15,737 bases of DNA from an uncultured Clostridia bacterium (lineage in GTDB: Bacteria; Bacillota; Clostridia; Lachnospirales; Lachnospiraceae), in the NCBI GenBank assembly GCA_947304065.1, contig CAMZAI010000043.1:1-15737 (forward strand), written 5' to 3'. The first letter of the stretch is position 1, and every line of letters starts with the position of its first letter. The notes beneath the pieces are model-generated. The model was not told where the DNA came from. It searched no databases and saw only the letters and a program-made list of their open reading frames with translations. Of the stretch, positions 6,115 through 13,936 are shown one piece after another. Made by a program: the position numbers and the translations under genes.

Positions 6115-7002
6115 GTGAAAGGAATAATTCTTGCGGGAGGCTCGGGAACCCGCCTTTACCCGCTGACCATGGTCACGTCAAAGCAGCTCCTGCCTGTCTA
6201 TGACAAGCCGATGATCTATTATCCGATGTCGGTGCTGATGAACGCGGGGATCAGGGATATCCTGATCATTTCCACGCCGTCCGATCTGCCGAGGTTCAGG
6301 GATCTGCTGGGCGACGGCCATCAGTTCGGAGTAAGGCTCGGGTATGCGGAACAGGCGTCCCCCGACGGTCTGGCACAGGCGTTTCTGATCGGAGAGGAGT
6401 TTATCGGAGACAGCACCGTGGCGATGGTGCTCGGCGACAATATCTTTTCGGGCCACGGCTTAAAGGAACGTCTCACCGCTGCGGTAAAAAGGGCTGAGGA
6501 CGGAGACGGAGCCACCATTTTCGGATATTATGTCGACGATCCCGAGCGCTTCGGTATCGTGGAATTCGATGAGGCGGGGAAGGTCGTTTCGATCGAAGAG
6601 AAGCCTCAAAAGCCCAAGAGCAATTACTGCGTGACAGGTCTCTATTTTTATGACAATAAGGCGGTTGAGTACGCGAAGAGCCTTAAGCCTTCGGGCAGGG
6701 GCGAGCTTGAGATCACGGACCTGAACGGTCTTTATCTGAAGGCCGGAAGACTGAACGTTGAACTGCTCGGCCAGGGCTATACCTGGATGGACGCAGGGAC
6801 GCACGAGAGCCTCGTTGACGCGACGAATTTCGTAAAGACCGTGGAGACGCACCAGCACCGCAAGATAGCGTGTCTTGAGGAGATCGCGTATCTGAACGGA
6901 TGGATCTCGCGCGAGGATGTGCTTAAAGTATACGATGTTTTGAAGAAGAATCAGTACGGAGTCTATCTGAAGGATGTACTGGACGGAAAGTATAAAGAAT
7001 AA
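6115..7002 (+). CDS. rmlA: Glucose-1-phosphate thymidylyltransferase
   Basis: 295 residues. Makes dTDP-glucose from dTTP and glucose-1-phosphate, the first committed step to dTDP-L-rhamnose. The start is a GTG, with GGGAGG about nine bases upstream, and gives the canonical MKGIILAGGSGTRLYPLT; the nucleotide-binding loop is at residues 8-18. Further signatures are KPMIYYPMSVLMNAGI, SPDGLAQAFLIGEEFI, LGDNIFSGHG with the metal-binding Asp108, EEKPQKPKSNYCVTGLYFYD and GYTWMDAGTHESL. Length is normal for the short RmlA class, which is typically feedback-inhibited by dTDP-rhamnose. It lies between ugd (37 bp) and rmlD (21 bp) in one operon. The normal companion rmlC is not next to it. Confidence 0.96.
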   Translation: MKGIILAGGSGTRLYPLTMVTSKQLLPVYDKPMIYYPMSVLMNAGIRDILIISTPSDLPRFRDLLGDGHQFGVRLGYAEQASPDGLAQAFLIGEEFIGDSTVAMVLGDNIFSGHGLKERLTAAVKRAEDGDGATIFGYYVDDPERFGIVEFDEAGKVVSIEEKPQKPKSNYCVTGLYFYDNKAVEYAKSLKPSGRGELEITDLNGLYLKAGRLNVELLGQGYTWMDAGTHESLVDATNFVKTVETHQHRKIACLEEIAYLNGWISREDVLKVYDVLKKNQYGVYLKDVLDGKYKE

Positions 7003-7023
7003 TTTTGGAAGGAGGCGCACCGC

Positions 7024-7944
7024 ATGAGGATTTTCGTTACCGGTGTCAACGGACAGCTCGGACATGATGTGGTAAATGAGCTGTCGGCTCGCGGGCACGA
7101 AGTGATCGGATCGGGCAGTGTGCCTCAGTATAACGGTATAGCCGACGGCTCGGCTGCCGCGCGCGCCAGATACGCTGCGCTGGACCTTGCGAACGCTTCG
7201 GCGGCTGCGGACATCCTTGATATTATCAGACCGGACGTGATCATACACTGTGCGAGCTGGACTGCCGTTGATCTCGCAGAGGAGCCTGCAAACAGGGACA
7301 GGGTCTTCGCGATCAACGCAGAAGGCACGCGGAATCTCGCGACTGCAGCTAAAAAGCTTGGCGCGAAGATGATCTATATAAGCACCGACTATGTATTCGA
7401 CGGAAGCGGGGATGAGCCGAGACTCGCGGACGATACGGATTTCGGACCGCTCAATGTTTACGGCAGATCAAAGCTTGAAGGCGAGACCGCGGTCAGGGAG
7501 CTGCTTGAGAAGTATTTTATCGTGAGGACCTCATGGGCCTTCGGACTGAACGGAAACAATTTCATCCGCAGCATGATCAGGGCCGCGGGATCGGGCAATG
7601 AGATAAGAGTGGTGAACGACCAGATCGGAACTCCGACCTATACGCGCGACCTTGCGAGACTGCTCGCGGACATGGCAGAAAGCGACAGATACGGCGCATA
7701 TCACGCGACGAACGAGGGCGGTTATATCTCATGGTATGAGTTTGCGAGCGAGATATTCAGGATCTGCGGGACAGACGCAAAAGTCATTCCGGTGACCACG
7801 GAAGAGTACGGCCTTTCAAAGGCAAAGAGGCCGCTTAACAGCAGGCTCGACAGATCAAAGCTCGTAAAAGAAGGTTTTGAACCGCTTCCCGACTGGAGGG
7901 ATGCTATTCGGAGGTATCTTAAGGAAGCGGGATACATCGATTGA
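7024..7944 (+). CDS. rmlD: dTDP-4-dehydrorhamnose reductase
   Basis: 306 residues. NAD(P)H-dependent reductase that completes dTDP-L-rhamnose synthesis from dTDP-4-keto-L-rhamnose. It is an extended short-chain dehydrogenase: FVTGVNGQLGHDVV carries the GxxGxxG cofactor loop, HCASWTAVDLAEE matches the family's HcAAyTaVD, STDYVFDG contains catalytic Thr121, and NVYGRSKLEGE gives Tyr146 and Lys150. The C-terminus RPLNSRLDRSKL is typical. A very strong GGAGG (7011-7015) lies eight bases before the ATG. It is the last gene of the ugd-rmlA-rmlD operon; a strong terminator follows 22 bp after the stop. Its substrate needs an RmlC epimerase, which must be elsewhere in the genome if rhamnose is the product. 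Confidence 0.95.
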   Translation: MRIFVTGVNGQLGHDVVNELSARGHEVIGSGSVPQYNGIADGSAAARARYAALDLANASAAADILDIIRPDVIIHCASWTAVDLAEEPANRDRVFAINAEGTRNLATAAKKLGAKMIYISTDYVFDGSGDEPRLADDTDFGPLNVYGRSKLEGETAVRELLEKYFIVRTSWAFGLNGNNFIRSMIRAAGSGNEIRVVNDQIGTPTYTRDLARLLADMAESDRYGAYHATNEGGYISWYEFASEIFRICGTDAKVIPVTTEEYGLSKAKRPLNSRLDRSKLVKEGFEPLPDWRDAIRRYLKEAGYID

Positions 7945-7966
7945 GATTTTTACCGGACGATAAATA

Positions 7967-8012
7967 AAGGGAGCCTGTCACCATAAGGTTTTTTATGGTG
8001 ACAGGCTCCCTT
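7967..8012. terminator. Bidirectional intrinsic terminator, 20-bp stem
   Basis: Positions 7967-7986 pair perfectly with 7993-8012 around a six-base loop. On the plus strand the hairpin is followed by ATCTTAATT; on the minus strand by TATTTATC. It lies between the convergent ends of rmlD and the chemoreceptor gene and can end both transcripts. The stem contains GGGAGCCTGTCACC and its complement, unusually long and GC-rich for a terminator; such sequences may recur as dispersed genomic repeats. Confidence 0.9.
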
Positions 8013-8033
8013 ATCTTAATTGGTGCCTATAAA

Positions 8034-10154
8034 TTACTTGAAGTATCCGATCGTCTCGGTAAGATCCGATGCCAGCTCTTTAAGCTGTGCGGCGGACTCG
8101 TTGATGACAGAGAAGGTGGAACCGAGTTCCGTCATCGAAGTGCTGGTCTGCTGAGTCGAAGCGGCGTTCTCTTCGGAGATGGCCGACAGGTTCTCGATGA
8201 TCTCGACGAGGGATTCCTTTGCCTTTTCGAGGTTCTTTACCATGCTGCTGATCTCCTTGGAGTTCTCGGCAACAACGGCAACATTCTCATACATCTCATC
8301 CATGTCGCGCTGGGTGGAGATGATCTGCTCGCCCTGCGAACGGAAGCTCTCGTTCAGGGCGTCCATGGTCTGAACGGAAGCCTGTGCGTCGTTGAGCAGC
8401 TTGTCTACGATGGTTCTGATCTCATCCGCGCTGTTCTTCGACTGATCGGCAAGCTGTCTGATCTCATCTGCAACAACCGCAAATCCGCGGCCCGACTCAC
8501 CTGCACGTGCAGCCTCGATGGAAGCGTTGAGCGAAAGGAGATTGGTCTGCGAAGCAATGTCGTTGATCGCGTCTGAGAACTGTGCAATGGCGTTCGCGCT
8601 TGCGTTGGTGGCGTTGATCGTCTGTCCGATCTCGGTAACCGCATCGGATACGGTGGTGTTCTGCTTTACGATCTCCTTAAGTGCGTCAGCGGCCTTGTTG
8701 CAGCTGGTTCTCATATGCTGTGTAGCTTCATCGAGAGCCTTGATGTTGGAGGAGATATTGTCGATATCCTGACCCATGGAATCGGTTCTTTCCGCTGCGG
8801 TCTGTACGGATTCGGCCTGGCTTGCCGCGCCTGTCGAGATCTCGGATACGGCCTCGGTGACATCGGAAGAAGCGCGTGTCGCCTGGTCTGCGGAGCCCGC
8901 GAGGTCTGCGCCCGCAACATTAAGTCCGTGGGACATATCTTTGGTCTTGTCGATTACATCGCGCAGCCTGGATTTAAGATCGTTAAGGCTGCCGCCCATC
9001 TGATCGATCTCGCTCATGAAGCTGTTGATCCTGACTTCTGAGGAGATATCGCCCGATGCGGTCTTATGAATCTCGTCAACTGCGGAAGTGAGTGACTTCG
9101 AAAGAGCTGTTGCAAGGAAAGTTACGATAAGGATTATAATGGCGAGCGCTACAACGCCGAGGATGATCATAAGTCTGATATTGCCGGCTGAAGCGGCGTA
9201 GAGTTCTGATCTGTCGGCGGTTATTACTACTGCCCAGTCATAACCTTCGATCATCTTGTAGTTGACCATGAGCTTCTTGCCGGAATCGGGATCCTTGAAC
9301 TCGAACTGTCCCTTTCCGTCAGTACTCTTGCCGGCCTGATTGATAACCTCGAGAAGAACGGGACGTGTGGTTTCTTTTGCGATAATGTCCGCCTGCTCCT
9401 CTTCGGTAGCTTCGGTGTCGGTGAAGGTTACGCCGGTCTTGGTATTGAGCATGTAGAAGTTGCTGCTCTCAACTCCCTGCAGTTTAAAACTCGTGAGCAG
9501 GTTCTCCAGATCGCTGTGGAATACGCCTGCGCCTACATAGCCGATCATCCGGCCGTCCTTAAGAACTGGAGCGTACATCGAGAGACAGAGCTGGCCGGTT
9601 CCGGGAGAAACGATGATACCTGCGTTATAAACGCCGTTTAAGTCGGAGTTCATCGCGGTCATAAGCTCGCTTACCTTGGCGGGATCGGTTCTTAAGACCT
9701 TACCGATAACGGGAGGAACCGAGTATGCAAGTATACGTGTATCAAGATTGCCGACATAGAGTCCTTCCCAGTTGTCCAGCGTATTGTAGAAGTCCATCGT
9801 ATACTGCTGGCATGCGTTGTAGCTGGGATAATTGTCGGCGTAATATGCCTTGGTGTTATAGTCGGGATCCGAGAACTCGGGCAGGGCGGTATTGGTGTCG
9901 GCTGCGTTCTCGAGGATAAGATCGGTGATGACGCCGCTTCTCGAATACAGCTGCAGCTTATTCTCGGAATTCTTTACGAATTCCTCAACGGAATTGGCCT
10001 GGGCGTCCAGATAGGTGGACATGTTCTCGTTGATCTTGTTGCGGAGCAGCGAGTTCGAATTGGTCGCCGCAAGTACGCAAATGACGATCAGAGCTACCGC
10101 AGCGGTAACGGATACTGCGGTGATAATGAGTGTTTTCATCTTGATTTTTTTCAT
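8034..10154 (-). CDS. Methyl-accepting chemotaxis protein with dCache-type sensor
   Basis: 706 residues. Membrane chemoreceptor controlling CheA/flagellar motion. Topology: MKKIKMK then a membrane segment (about 8-30), an extracellular sensor (31-326) with the two-lobed Cache pattern (DNWEGLYVGNLD, APVLKDGRMIGYVGAGV, NYKMIEGYDWAVVITADRSEL), a second membrane segment (327-350), a HAMP-like region (351-405) and a long cytoplasmic coiled coil. The conserved signalling tip is at 533-569 and includes QTNLLSLNASIEAARAGESG and FAVVADEIRQLADQS. There is no CheR/CheB-tethering pentapeptide at the C-terminus (ends ETIGYFK). GGGAGG lies eight bases before the ATG. It starts only 23 bp after the rmlB stop, with no promoter or terminator in the gap, so it is probably co-transcribed with rmlB. 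Ligand unknown; small organic molecules are usual for Cache sensors. Confidence 0.95.
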   Translation of the reverse strand: MKKIKMKTLIITAVSVTAAVALIVICVLAATNSNSLLRNKINENMSTYLDAQANSVEEFVKNSENKLQLYSRSGVITDLILENAADTNTALPEFSDPDYNTKAYYADNYPSYNACQQYTMDFYNTLDNWEGLYVGNLDTRILAYSVPPVIGKVLRTDPAKVSELMTAMNSDLNGVYNAGIIVSPGTGQLCLSMYAPVLKDGRMIGYVGAGVFHSDLENLLTSFKLQGVESSNFYMLNTKTGVTFTDTEATEEEQADIIAKETTRPVLLEVINQAGKSTDGKGQFEFKDPDSGKKLMVNYKMIEGYDWAVVITADRSELYAASAGNIRLMIILGVVALAIIILIVTFLATALSKSLTSAVDEIHKTASGDISSEVRINSFMSEIDQMGGSLNDLKSRLRDVIDKTKDMSHGLNVAGADLAGSADQATRASSDVTEAVSEISTGAASQAESVQTAAERTDSMGQDIDNISSNIKALDEATQHMRTSCNKAADALKEIVKQNTTVSDAVTEIGQTINATNASANAIAQFSDAINDIASQTNLLSLNASIEAARAGESGRGFAVVADEIRQLADQSKNSADEIRTIVDKLLNDAQASVQTMDALNESFRSQGEQIISTQRDMDEMYENVAVVAENSKEISSMVKNLEKAKESLVEIIENLSAISEENAASTQQTSTSMTELGSTFSVINESAAQLKELASDLTETIGYFK

Positions 10155-10177
10155 AATGAATGCCTCCCTGATATCTA

Positions 10178-11197
10178 TTATCTGTTTCCGTACATCTTTT
10201 GATAATAGTTTTTATACTCGCCGTTGACGATCTCCTCCCACCAGTCGCGGTTGTTGAGATACCAACGGATAGTTTCTTTGATGCCGTCCGCGAATTTTGT
10301 CTCCGGAAGCCACCCGATCTCGTTGTGGATCTTCGTTGGATCTATGGCGTAGCGCATATCGTGGCCTTTGCGGTCTTTGACGAAAGTGATCAGCGACTCG
10401 GGCTTTCCGAGCTCCTTAAGGATCAGCTTTACGATGTCGATATTGCGCATCTCGTTGTGTCCGCCGATGTTGTAGACCTCGCCCGGGCGTCCGTTGTGAA
10501 GTATCAGGTCGATAGCCTTGCAGTGATCCTCGACGTAAAGCCAGTCGCGTACGTTGATCCCCTCGCCGTATACGGGAAGGGGCTTGTCCGCGGTGGCGTT
10601 CGCGATCATCAGAGGGATCATCTTCTCGGGGAACTGATACGGACCGTAGTTGTTCGAGCAGCGGCTGAGCGTCGCGTCGAGACCGAAGGTCCTGCAGTAT
10701 GCCATTACGAGAAGATCGGATGAAGCTTTCGAAGCGGAGTAGGGACTGCTGGCCTTGAGCGGGAGCGTCTCAACGAAGAACATATCGGGACGGTCGAGCG
10801 GCAGGTCTCCGTATACTTCGTCGGTGCTGACATGATGGAAGCGCTTAACGCCGTATTTGACCGCGGCGTCGAGCAGCACCTGTGTGCCGAGAACGTTGGT
10901 CTTTACAAATATTCCGGGATCTTCGATCGAACGGTCGACATGGGATTCTGCCGCGAAATGAACAACGTAATCGAATTTCTCTTCTTCAAAGAGTTTGTAT
11001 ACGGCCTCACGGTCGCATATATCGCCCTTTACGAAGCGGAAGCGGGGATTGTCGAGCACCGAGCTCAGAGTGGAAAGATTCCCTGCGTAAGTGAGCGCGT
11101 CATAGCACACGATCCGGTAATCCGGATGGGCTTTGAGCATATAGAAAATGAAGTTGCTGCCTATAAAACCGGCTCCGCCGGTAACCAATACAGTCAT
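10178..11197 (-). CDS. rmlB: dTDP-glucose 4,6-dehydratase
   Basis: 339 residues from the ATG at 11197, which has GAAAGGTG just upstream and yields MTVLVTGGAGFIGSNF. An in-frame ATG at 11224 would add nine residues but has no ribosome site. Converts dTDP-glucose to dTDP-4-keto-6-deoxyglucose with bound NAD+. Visible: the GGAGFIG cofactor loop, FAAESHVDRSI, the catalytic STDEVYGD (Thr125, Asp126, Glu127), and SPYSASKAS with Tyr153 and Lys157. SNNYGPYQFPEKMIPLMI and WLYVEDHCKAI are also typical. The C-terminus ends in the usual WYLNN.WW region. It supplies the second step of the pathway whose first and last enzymes are encoded 2 kb away on the other strand. It leads a two-gene unit with the chemoreceptor and is divergent from the hybrid kinase. 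Confidence 0.96.
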   Translation of the reverse strand: MTVLVTGGAGFIGSNFIFYMLKAHPDYRIVCYDALTYAGNLSTLSSVLDNPRFRFVKGDICDREAVYKLFEEEKFDYVVHFAAESHVDRSIEDPGIFVKTNVLGTQVLLDAAVKYGVKRFHHVSTDEVYGDLPLDRPDMFFVETLPLKASSPYSASKASSDLLVMAYCRTFGLDATLSRCSNNYGPYQFPEKMIPLMIANATADKPLPVYGEGINVRDWLYVEDHCKAIDLILHNGRPGEVYNIGGHNEMRNIDIVKLILKELGKPESLITFVKDRKGHDMRYAIDPTKIHNEIGWLPETKFADGIKETIRWYLNNRDWWEEIVNGEYKNYYQKMYGNR

Positions 11198-11247
11198 AAA
11201 ACACCTTTCGGCATGATCAGTCATGCATCATATTTTTCTTAGCAAAT

Positions 11248-11276
11248 ATTATATTGTTTTTGCTGAAAAAATGCAA
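11248..11276 (-). promoter_or_regulatory. Promoter of the rmlB-chemoreceptor operon
   Basis: On the minus strand TTGCAT (11276-11271), 17 bases, then a perfect TATAAT (11253-11248). Predicted start near 11241 with a leader of about 44 nt to the ATG at 11197. Confidence 0.72.
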
Positions 11277-11350
11277 TCTCTTCATTGGGTAAAGAATAAG
11301 ACTTTGATATATGTGAACAATATTGCGTTATATATAAAAACAAATGTAGA

Positions 11351-11362
11351 TATTTGCAAATA
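11351..11362. promoter_or_regulatory. 12-bp palindrome on the kinase promoter, possible operator
   Basis: TATTTGCAAATA is a perfect palindrome at the -35 position of the kinase promoter. A second TGCAAAT follows at 11393-11399, in the leader just before the ribosome site. The weak -35 suggests that a protein bound here could activate or repress. No family can be named. Confidence 0.4.
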
Positions 11363-11366
11363 ACAG

Positions 11367-11375
11367 TGCTATAAT
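11367..11375 (+). promoter_or_regulatory. Extended -10 promoter of the hybrid kinase gene
   Basis: TGCTATAAT is a perfect extended -10 element (TATAAT at 11370-11375). The -35 position (about 11347-11352) is poor (TAGATA) and is partly covered by a 12-bp palindrome, TATTTGCAAATA (11351-11362). Predicted start near 11382, about 29 nt before the ATG at 11411. Confidence 0.6.
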
Positions 11376-11410
11376 GGTAAAGTACAAAGATATGCAAATG
11401 CGGAGACCGT

Positions 11411-13192
11411 ATGAAAGAATATATAAAGAGACTTTTTGCAGCCTCGGAAGACAGACAGATACCGCTTAACGACAGGCTTTCCGCGCGCATGATACTTATC
11501 AGCGCGCTGGCGGGTTTTCTCGGCATGGTCGTCTGCCTTATGGCGCATACCCATATCATCGCAGTCATCATCACGGGATTTTTTGCAGTTTCCATACCTG
11601 CCTTGTATTCGGTACTGGTTCTGAAAGGCAAGTTCCGACTGCTTGAGATCATCATGACGATCGCTCTGCTCATTCTTATGCCGCCTCTCTGGCTCTACGG
11701 CGGCGGCCTGTATTCCGGAATGAACATCTGGATCTTATATGAGATGGTCTTTTTTGCAGTTACGCTGAGCGGAAAATTGCAGATATTTGCTCATTTCTGT
11801 ACTATCTTCATATTTATTGTGATTTTGATCGCAGAGCGCTATACCGATTTTCATTTCGAACTGGCAACTCACCATGATATCGGAGTTTCCGCCGTAGGAA
11901 GCGTTATGGTCGCGGGCAGCATAATCATTTATATGATCAATTATCAGAAGACCCTGTATCGCAAGGAATTCGAGATGGTTGAACATCAGAATTCCGAGCT
12001 TGTCGTATACGCGGATAAGGCTGAAAAGGCTAACCGTGCCCAGAAGCTGTTCCTGGCGAACATGTCGCATGAGGTCAGAAGCCCCATGAACGTTGTACTG
12101 GGCTTTAACCATCTGATCTCTGAGAGCAATGATGTCGGTGAGATCCATGAGTTCTCGAAGAACATTGAGAGTGCCGGCGAATCACTGCTGATAATCGTTA
12201 ACGATATTCTTGATTTCTCGAAGATCGAGACCGGAAAACTGAACATTTATCCCTCTGTATACAGCATTGATGAGCTGGTGCAGATGTGCCGTTCGAGTAT
12301 TGAACTCATGTGCAGACAGAAGGGACTGGAATTCATAACAAGTGTTGATCCGACTCTTCCTAAGACACTGTTCGGAGACAAGATGCGCCTCAGGCAGTGT
12401 ATCACCAATCTGCTCACAAACGCATACAAATACACCGATGCGGGTACTGTCCGGCTTGATTTTAAAAATGCGGGGATCAGTGAGGACCGTAAGAACGTGA
12501 CGCTCAGAGTATCCGTAAAGGATACCGGAAGAGGTATCTCCCCGGCACAGAGAAAAGAGATATTTACCAGGTTCCAGAGACTGGATGAGAATACCAACAG
12601 AGCCATAGAGGGCACAGGACTCGGACTTGCGCTCACAAAGTCCATTCTGGAGATGATGGGAGGAAGCATAGATTATACGAGTGAGGAAAAGAAAGGCTCG
12701 GAGTTCTGGCTTCTGATAAAACAGGAGATCGTAGCAGACAGCACGGGCAGCGAAGCTTCAGCTCCGGAACCCTTTGCCGCGACTCCCGACACAGCCGTGA
12801 AGCTTTCCGGTATGTGTGTACTCGTTGTGGACGACAGCAGCACAAACCTTGTGCTGATGAAGCATCTGCTCAAGCAGCTTAATATAAAGACGATCACTGC
12901 CACGAGCGGTCTCGAGACGCTCGAGAGAGTAAAGAGCGACAGGTTCGATATGATCTTTATGGATCACATGATGCCTCATATGGACGGCGTCGAGACCTTC
13001 AGGCGCATGAAGACCTTCGATCACATGAATAAAGAAACGCCCGTCATCATGCTTACAGCAAATGCGATGTCGGGCGCCGAAGACGAATATAAGTCCGAAG
13101 GCTTTGCCGGATATCTTTCGAAGCCGGTCAAGCTCGATGATATCCGCAAGGAAATGCAGAGGATCATGCAAAGATCAGGCAGTCATACCTGA
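11411..13192 (+). CDS. Membrane hybrid sensor histidine kinase with receiver domain
   Basis: 593 residues. Residues about 25-178 form roughly six membrane helices with short loops and no large extracellular domain, so the signal is probably membrane-associated or intramembrane. A linker helix (180-210) leads to HisKA: FLANMSHEVRSPMN with phospho-acceptor His220; the usual SHEIRTP is SHEVRSP. The ATPase domain has an N box ITNLLTNAYKYTDAG (331-345), G1 KDTGRGIS (370-377) and G2 EGTGLGLAL (400-408). A linker rich in Ala, Ser and Pro (445-462) precedes the receiver domain (467-590): VVDD (Asp474, Asp475), FMDHMMP with phospho-acceptor Asp518, the LTAN threonine, and Lys571 in SKPV. There is no C-terminal HPt, and no output regulator is adjacent. 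CGGAG precedes the ATG. The last 29 bases overlap the opposing methyltransferase gene. Confidence 0.94.
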   Translation: MKEYIKRLFAASEDRQIPLNDRLSARMILISALAGFLGMVVCLMAHTHIIAVIITGFFAVSIPALYSVLVLKGKFRLLEIIMTIALLILMPPLWLYGGGLYSGMNIWILYEMVFFAVTLSGKLQIFAHFCTIFIFIVILIAERYTDFHFELATHHDIGVSAVGSVMVAGSIIIYMINYQKTLYRKEFEMVEHQNSELVVYADKAEKANRAQKLFLANMSHEVRSPMNVVLGFNHLISESNDVGEIHEFSKNIESAGESLLIIVNDILDFSKIETGKLNIYPSVYSIDELVQMCRSSIELMCRQKGLEFITSVDPTLPKTLFGDKMRLRQCITNLLTNAYKYTDAGTVRLDFKNAGISEDRKNVTLRVSVKDTGRGISPAQRKEIFTRFQRLDENTNRAIEGTGLGLALTKSILEMMGGSIDYTSEEKKGSEFWLLIKQEIVADSTGSEASAPEPFAATPDTAVKLSGMCVLVVDDSSTNLVLMKHLLKQLNIKTITATSGLETLERVKSDRFDMIFMDHMMPHMDGVETFRRMKTFDHMNKETPVIMLTANAMSGAEDEYKSEGFAGYLSKPVKLDDIRKEMQRIMQRSGSHT

Positions 13193-13856
13193 CGGCTTTG
13201 CCCTCTATCGAGTACGAGGGCTTGCGCCCCGCAAGATACGGTCCTTTTATCGGACGTTTGATCACTATTTTATGAGGGCCTGCCGCAACGGCGGCCTCAA
13301 GCAGTTCTTCTTCGTTTGAACAGGGAAGTTCCAGTTGCCTGAGCAGCTGGAACTTTTTCTTTATCAATGCGTTCTTGCCGCTCTCGGGGAACATCGGGTC
13401 AAGATAGATGACATCGGGCAGCCGGTCATTTACAGAAGACGGGGATGAATCTTCATGGGCAGCAGAGCGCAGAGTCCTCATATATTCCGCGCTGTCACCT
13501 TCCGCGACAGACATGCGGGATACGGCGTCCGCAAGCTCGGGGATACGTGCCGCACGGAGCAGGGAATCCTTGAGGAGAGCCGCGATCACGGGATTGTATT
13601 CGTATAAAATGACGTTAAAGCCCGCGGCGGCAAGCAGAAGAGAATCCTCACCCATGCCTGCTGTGGCGTCGATGAGAGTAGGCGTCCCGGACATATCTTT
13701 AAGGCGCGCAGCGCGGACAAGAAGCTCCGTCCCCACTACGCCGCGTTTAATGCGCGGGATCATTTTGGACAGATCTCCCCGCATTGTCATTTTTCCGTCG
13801 GTAAGGCAAAGTCCGTTCGCGTCTTCGGTCAAAGAAAGTCCTGCCGGAAGTATCAT
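13164..13856 (-). CDS. rsmJ: RsmJ-family SAM-dependent rRNA methyltransferase
   Basis: 230 residues, class I methyltransferase. RsmJ of E. coli makes m2G1516 in 16S rRNA. Family signatures in order: LIDATAGMGEDSLLLAAAGF (61-80, the SAM loop), LYEYNPVIAALLKDSL (acidic SAM-ribose residue Glu86), VIYLDPMFPESGKNALIKKK (149-168, catalytic DPMFP), and KIVIKRP (196-202) with the conserved KRP near the end. It is about 20 residues shorter at the N-terminus than the E. coli protein. The start ATG at 13856 has a GAGGGG ten bases upstream, a wide but usable spacing. It lies behind the pgi terminator with no clear promoter of its own, so expression may depend on readthrough. Its 3' end overlaps the kinase gene. 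Family assignment is firm; the modified base is inferred from family membership. Confidence 0.85.
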   Translation of the reverse strand: MILPAGLSLTEDANGLCLTDGKMTMRGDLSKMIPRIKRGVVGTELLVRAARLKDMSGTPTLIDATAGMGEDSLLLAAAGFNVILYEYNPVIAALLKDSLLRAARIPELADAVSRMSVAEGDSAEYMRTLRSAAHEDSSPSSVNDRLPDVIYLDPMFPESGKNALIKKKFQLLRQLELPCSNEEELLEAAVAAGPHKIVIKRPIKGPYLAGRKPSYSIEGKAVRYDCLIFA

Positions 13857-13886
13857 GATGTCAAAACCCCTCAGTAAAAAGATAAT

Positions 13887-13914
13887 TCGCCGGAGGCATC
13901 GGGACCTCCGGCGA
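13887..13914 (-). terminator. Intrinsic terminator of pgi
   Basis: TCGCCGGAGG (13887-13896) pairs with CCTCCGGCGA (13905-13914) around an eight-base loop. Read on the minus strand the hairpin is followed by ATTATCTTTTTAC. It lies 22 bp after the pgi stop and before rsmJ, and also shields pgi from rightward transcription. Confidence 0.85.
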
Positions 13915-13936
13915 TGTTGTTCATATTGCAGACGGA

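Noticed and set aside
6460..7248. Open frame on the minus strand across rmlA and rmlD
   Set aside because: Spans the boundary of two confirmed genes on the other strand; no family features.
7995..8576. Open frame on the plus strand starting in the shared terminator
   Set aside because: Antisense of the chemoreceptor signalling domain; it begins inside the hairpin and has no ribosome site.
11198..11224. ATG at 11224 as start of rmlB
   Set aside because: No ribosome site; it adds nine residues ahead of the canonical TVLVTGGAGFIGSN start.
13200..13255. Series of small hairpins (GCCCTC/GAGGGC, CTTGCG/CGCAAG, GTCC/GGAC) as a kinase terminator
   Set aside because: They lie in rsmJ codons and none is followed by a T-run; chance pairing in GC-rich coding sequence is enough.
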